From: Planctomycetaceae bacterium
GTDB taxonomy: Bacteria > Planctomycetota > Planctomycetia > Pirellulales > Pirellulaceae
DNA: 64,000 nucleotides
Reading direction: 5' to 3'
Assembly (NCBI GenBank): GCA_002709045.1
Contig: PAPJ01000035.1
Location: 41,236 to 105,235, forward strand
Shown here in pieces: positions 61,850-64,000 of this stretch (position 1 is the first letter of the stretch; each line of letters opens with the position of its first letter). The position numbers and the translations under genes are program-made. The notes below the pieces were generated by a model. The model saw nothing but the letters and a program-made list of their open reading frames with translations. It was not told the DNA's origin and did no database searches.

Positions 61850-64000
61850 CTAGAATTCAAATCCGTATTGAATATTTGCTGAGAATCCGGCGCCATCAAC
61901 TCCACTTCCATGAACCCGATAGGCTTTATCGAAAATGTTTTCGAGCTCGAGCCTTAGAAGGTGATTCTCCCTGATTTCGGTACCGTATCTAAGGCTGATA
62001 GTTCCATACCCGGGTGTTCCTCCGTCCGGTATTCGACCATCAGAAATGTCCTGAAAATTTAGTCGATCCTGTTTAGCAACTAGCCATGAGTAGAGATCAA
62101 TAAACTCATACTTATCGCTGTTTCGCCATCTCAACCCCATCACTCCCTGAGTCGGAGGAATCCGAGACAATGGTTCTTCAAGTTCCAGATCCTGTCCGTA
62201 AATATAAGAGAAGTTTCCATAGGCAGTCCAGTTAGTGGACAATCGTTTTTCCGCCGCAAATTCAACTCCGTTGACTTCCGCATCTCGATTACTTCGTGAA
62301 AACAGAATACTCTCACTGGATATTCCGGCTGGCGTTCTCAATATCATGTCGTCAATATTGGTCCAAAACACAGAAGCCTGCCAACGCATATCATCCACTT
62401 CTTTTCGCAGAGCGAGTTCATAACTCAGACTACGTTCCGACCGCAAATCGACACTGGGAGTATCGGCTGCAGACTGTTGCACATTGTCATTATTAGCTGC
62501 CAGATCGTCCAGATTGGGAGCACGAAAGCCTTCTGAAATTGAACCGACAAGTGCTGTGTTCTCATCCAGCTTGAAATTTAATCCCCCCCCAGCTGACCAG
62601 TCGTCAAACGTTGGGGAAATGAAAACGGCCTGAGATTCAGGATCCGTGGCCGGATCATTGTCATGATCAACGTCAACCAGAGGGGTTCCCTGTGCATGGG
62701 CTCTGGTAAACCGCACACCCCCATTGAAGCTCAAGCGTTGAGTGAGTTCTTTATCAATCTGCAGGAAAACTCCGGTCTGTCGAAAGCGACCATCATCAGG
62801 ATATTTTGGAGTGGGCGAAGAAATGAAATCATTGGTGAGATTGTCATATCGGTTTCTAAAGGCGTCAACGACATCCCGATAAGTATCAATTCCATATGTC
62901 AGGTTCCAGCCGCTATCGAGTTCACGGGCGAGTAACAACTGTATACCGTATGAATAATTATCCGTTTCCATATCATCCCAATAGGTCCTGTTAGAACGAG
63001 CATCGATGGACTGTTCTCTTTGGCGGTGCATGGAGAATGTAAGCATATAGCTATCATAGAAATTCCCCATCTCGGATCCCTGAAAGCGAAGGTAGGCCAT
63101 ACTGCGCTGTTGCGGATCAAAAATAGTTCTTCGGCCGGGGAATCGATCGGTACGAAAAATATCACGTTGTTCGAAGTGCTGCACCGAAAGAGTGACCGCC
63201 TGATTGTCTGAAATCATTCGATCGACCCGAACATCGCCTGAGTATTGTGAATAGGCGGTTGCAGGCTGACGTCCCAGGTCGCCACCGCGATCCAGATCAT
63301 TAAAGTTGCCATAACCTGACCCCGCAAAGACGCGGGTATCGCCTTTTTGGAATTGATAATTCAAACGGGTATAAATCCCACCATCAGCACTGGAATAACG
63401 TGACGTCCAGGTTCGCAGCGGATCGTTAAGAAGGGAATCCGCAGGCGTACGCCGCGTAACCACATTAATCACTCCACCCATCGCATCACTGCCCCAAAGC
63501 ACCGTCTGAGGACCGCGAATCACTTCGATATGATCGACCATTCCAGGATCAATCGTATTAAAGTATTGATTAGGACCGGTTCGAAATGTTGCATTGTTCA
63601 TGCGAATGCCGTCAACCAAAATCAACACTTGCTGCCCCGTCAAACCGCGAATAAAGGGAGAAACAGCCCCACGTTGAGTACGTTGCATCAATACGCCGGT
63701 TTCTCGCTCCAATGCCTGTAACATATCGGCCGGAGCTCGTTCCAGAAGATCTTGCAGATCGATAACTGAGCGATTGGACGGTGCGGTGAAATTGGAGAAG
63801 TTACTACGTCGACCACCGTCAAACAACCCTCGTGGCATCGAGTCCAGCCGATCATCGTTCCAAATCTCGTCGGGAGTCGTCAGAAACGGGACCACGCCTT
63901 CCACAACAATTGGGGCAATTTCAGGAGGTATCTCTTTCTCAGTCTCTTTCTCAGTCTCTTTCTCAGTCTCTTTCTCAGTCTCTTTCTCAGTCTCTTTCTC
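61850..64000 (-). CDS. TonB-dependent outer-membrane receptor (partial at the right edge)
   Basis: The frame is open from the stop at 61850 to the window edge. The visible part begins with Glu-Lys-Glu-Thr repeats (63932-64000), then a TonB box APIVVEG, the plug (LERAPADMLQALERETGVLMQRTQRGAVSPFIRGLTGQQVLILVDGIRM) and a barrel ending QYGFEF. A GTG start at 63904 would cut the TonB box and the repeats, so the true start is outside the window. The ligand is unknown. Convergent with exbD, whose complex should power it. Confidence 0.9.
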   Translation of the reverse strand, partial: EKETEKETEKETEKETEKETEKEIPPEIAPIVVEGVVPFLTTPDEIWNDDRLDSMPRGLFDGGRRSNFSNFTAPSNRSVIDLQDLLERAPADMLQALERETGVLMQRTQRGAVSPFIRGLTGQQVLILVDGIRMNNATFRTGPNQYFNTIDPGMVDHIEVIRGPQTVLWGSDAMGGVINVVTRRTPADSLLNDPLRTWTSRYSSADGGIYTRLNYQFQKGDTRVFAGSGYGNFNDLDRGGDLGRQPATAYSQYSGDVRVDRMISDNQAVTLSVQHFEQRDIFRTDRFPGRRTIFDPQQRSMAYLRFQGSEMGNFYDSYMLTFSMHRQREQSIDARSNRTYWDDMETDNYSYGIQLLLARELDSGWNLTYGIDTYRDVVDAFRNRYDNLTNDFISSPTPKYPDDGRFRQTGVFLQIDKELTQRLSFNGGVRFTRAHAQGTPLVDVDHDNDPATDPESQAVFISPTFDDWSAGGGLNFKLDENTALVGSISEGFRAPNLDDLAANNDNVQQSAADTPSVDLRSERSLSYELALRKEVDDMRWQASVFWTNIDDMILRTPAGISSESILFSRSNRDAEVNGVEFAAEKRLSTNWTAYGNFSYIYGQDLELEEPLSRIPPTQGVMGLRWRNSDKYEFIDLYSWLVAKQDRLNFQDISDGRIPDGGTPGYGTISLRYGTEIRENHLLRLELENIFDKAYRVHGSGVDGAGFSANIQYGFEF
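63932..64000. repeat. 12-bp tandem repeat encoding EKET, open at the edge
   Basis: CTCTTTCTCAGT repeated 5.75 times to the window edge, encoding Glu-Lys-Glu-Thr on the minus strand within the TonB-dependent receptor. No mismatch is visible. A length change by whole units would keep the frame, so it would alter the spacer length rather than switch the gene off. Confidence 0.9.

Noticed and set aside
1..64000. CRISPR arrays, insertion sequences, prophage genes or integrases
   Set aside because: No regularly spaced repeats with unique spacers, no transposase, integrase or phage structural gene was seen. The direct repeats found are short tandem repeats inside or next to genes.

Overview
This window looks like a chromosomal segment of a moderately low-GC planctomycete (Planctomycetota). 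The pointers are a large secreted YTV-type repeat protein (47636-49186), secreted PQQ-type beta-propellers, a DUF1080-type secreted protein, a DUF1844 protein, a 29-residue ribosome-like basic peptide, an outer-membrane/TonB economy, and frequent TTG or GTG starts behind good Shine-Dalgarno sites. There is no CRISPR array, prophage or insertion sequence. Most of the window is core metabolism with several less ordinary loci.

Layout. 1-3.5 kb: a partial membrane-protein gene, an outer-membrane-like protein paired with a membrane-anchored PQQ propeller, and a small 16-residue-repeat protein. 3.8-15.2 kb: a probable sugar-acid/carbohydrate region with a beta-hydroxyacid dehydrogenase, an SMP-30-type lactonase, a secreted esterase, a three-gene sugar ABC importer without its ATPase, a tandem-duplicated peptidase S51 (cyanophycinase-like) protein, a YjhG/YagF-type aldonate dehydratase broken by a one-base frameshift, a DedA protein and an FMN-binding oxidase-like protein. 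15.5-22.2 kb: phosphatidylserine synthase and decarboxylase, a CAU-anticodon tRNA, a second PQQ protein, an SLC13 carrier and kdsB. 22.4-31.7 kb: pyrG, DUF1844, a short uvrC, an isolated MraZ-like regulator with three matching palindromes upstream and a structured RNA candidate downstream, an RNase HII-like protein, sufS, a tyrosine phosphatase and a phosphohexomutase. 31.8-39.2 kb: serS, an M20 peptidase, clpS, mtaB, a two-module SPOR-like secreted protein, rdgB and two small membrane proteins. 39.2-45.3 kb: a complete oligopeptide ABC operon (oppABCDF order). 45.7-54.6 kb: a SpoU methyltransferase, tRNA-Gln, rex, the YTV protein, a CPBP protease, ppdK, a TPR protein and a KaiC-like ATPase. 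54.6-64 kb: a NifS-type desulfurase, a cobalamin riboswitch controlling a BtuB-like receptor, a DUF1080 protein, tadA, and a tonB/exbB/exbD locus next to a second TonB-dependent receptor that runs off the right edge.

How parts work together. The TonB/ExbB/ExbD complex would energise both TonB-dependent receptors, one under B12 control. The psd-pssA pair makes phosphatidylethanolamine. The sugar ABC importer, lactonase, aldonate dehydratase and dehydrogenase could form a sugar-acid uptake and catabolism route, but this is inference from proximity.

The most novel-looking local system is at 26.3-27.2 kb. An orphan MraZ-family repressor is preceded by three GTGGG-N7-CCCA(C/T) palindromes, a different geometry from the known direct-repeat MraZ operators. 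It is followed by a terminator-closed RNA of about 130 nt with at least two internal hairpins.
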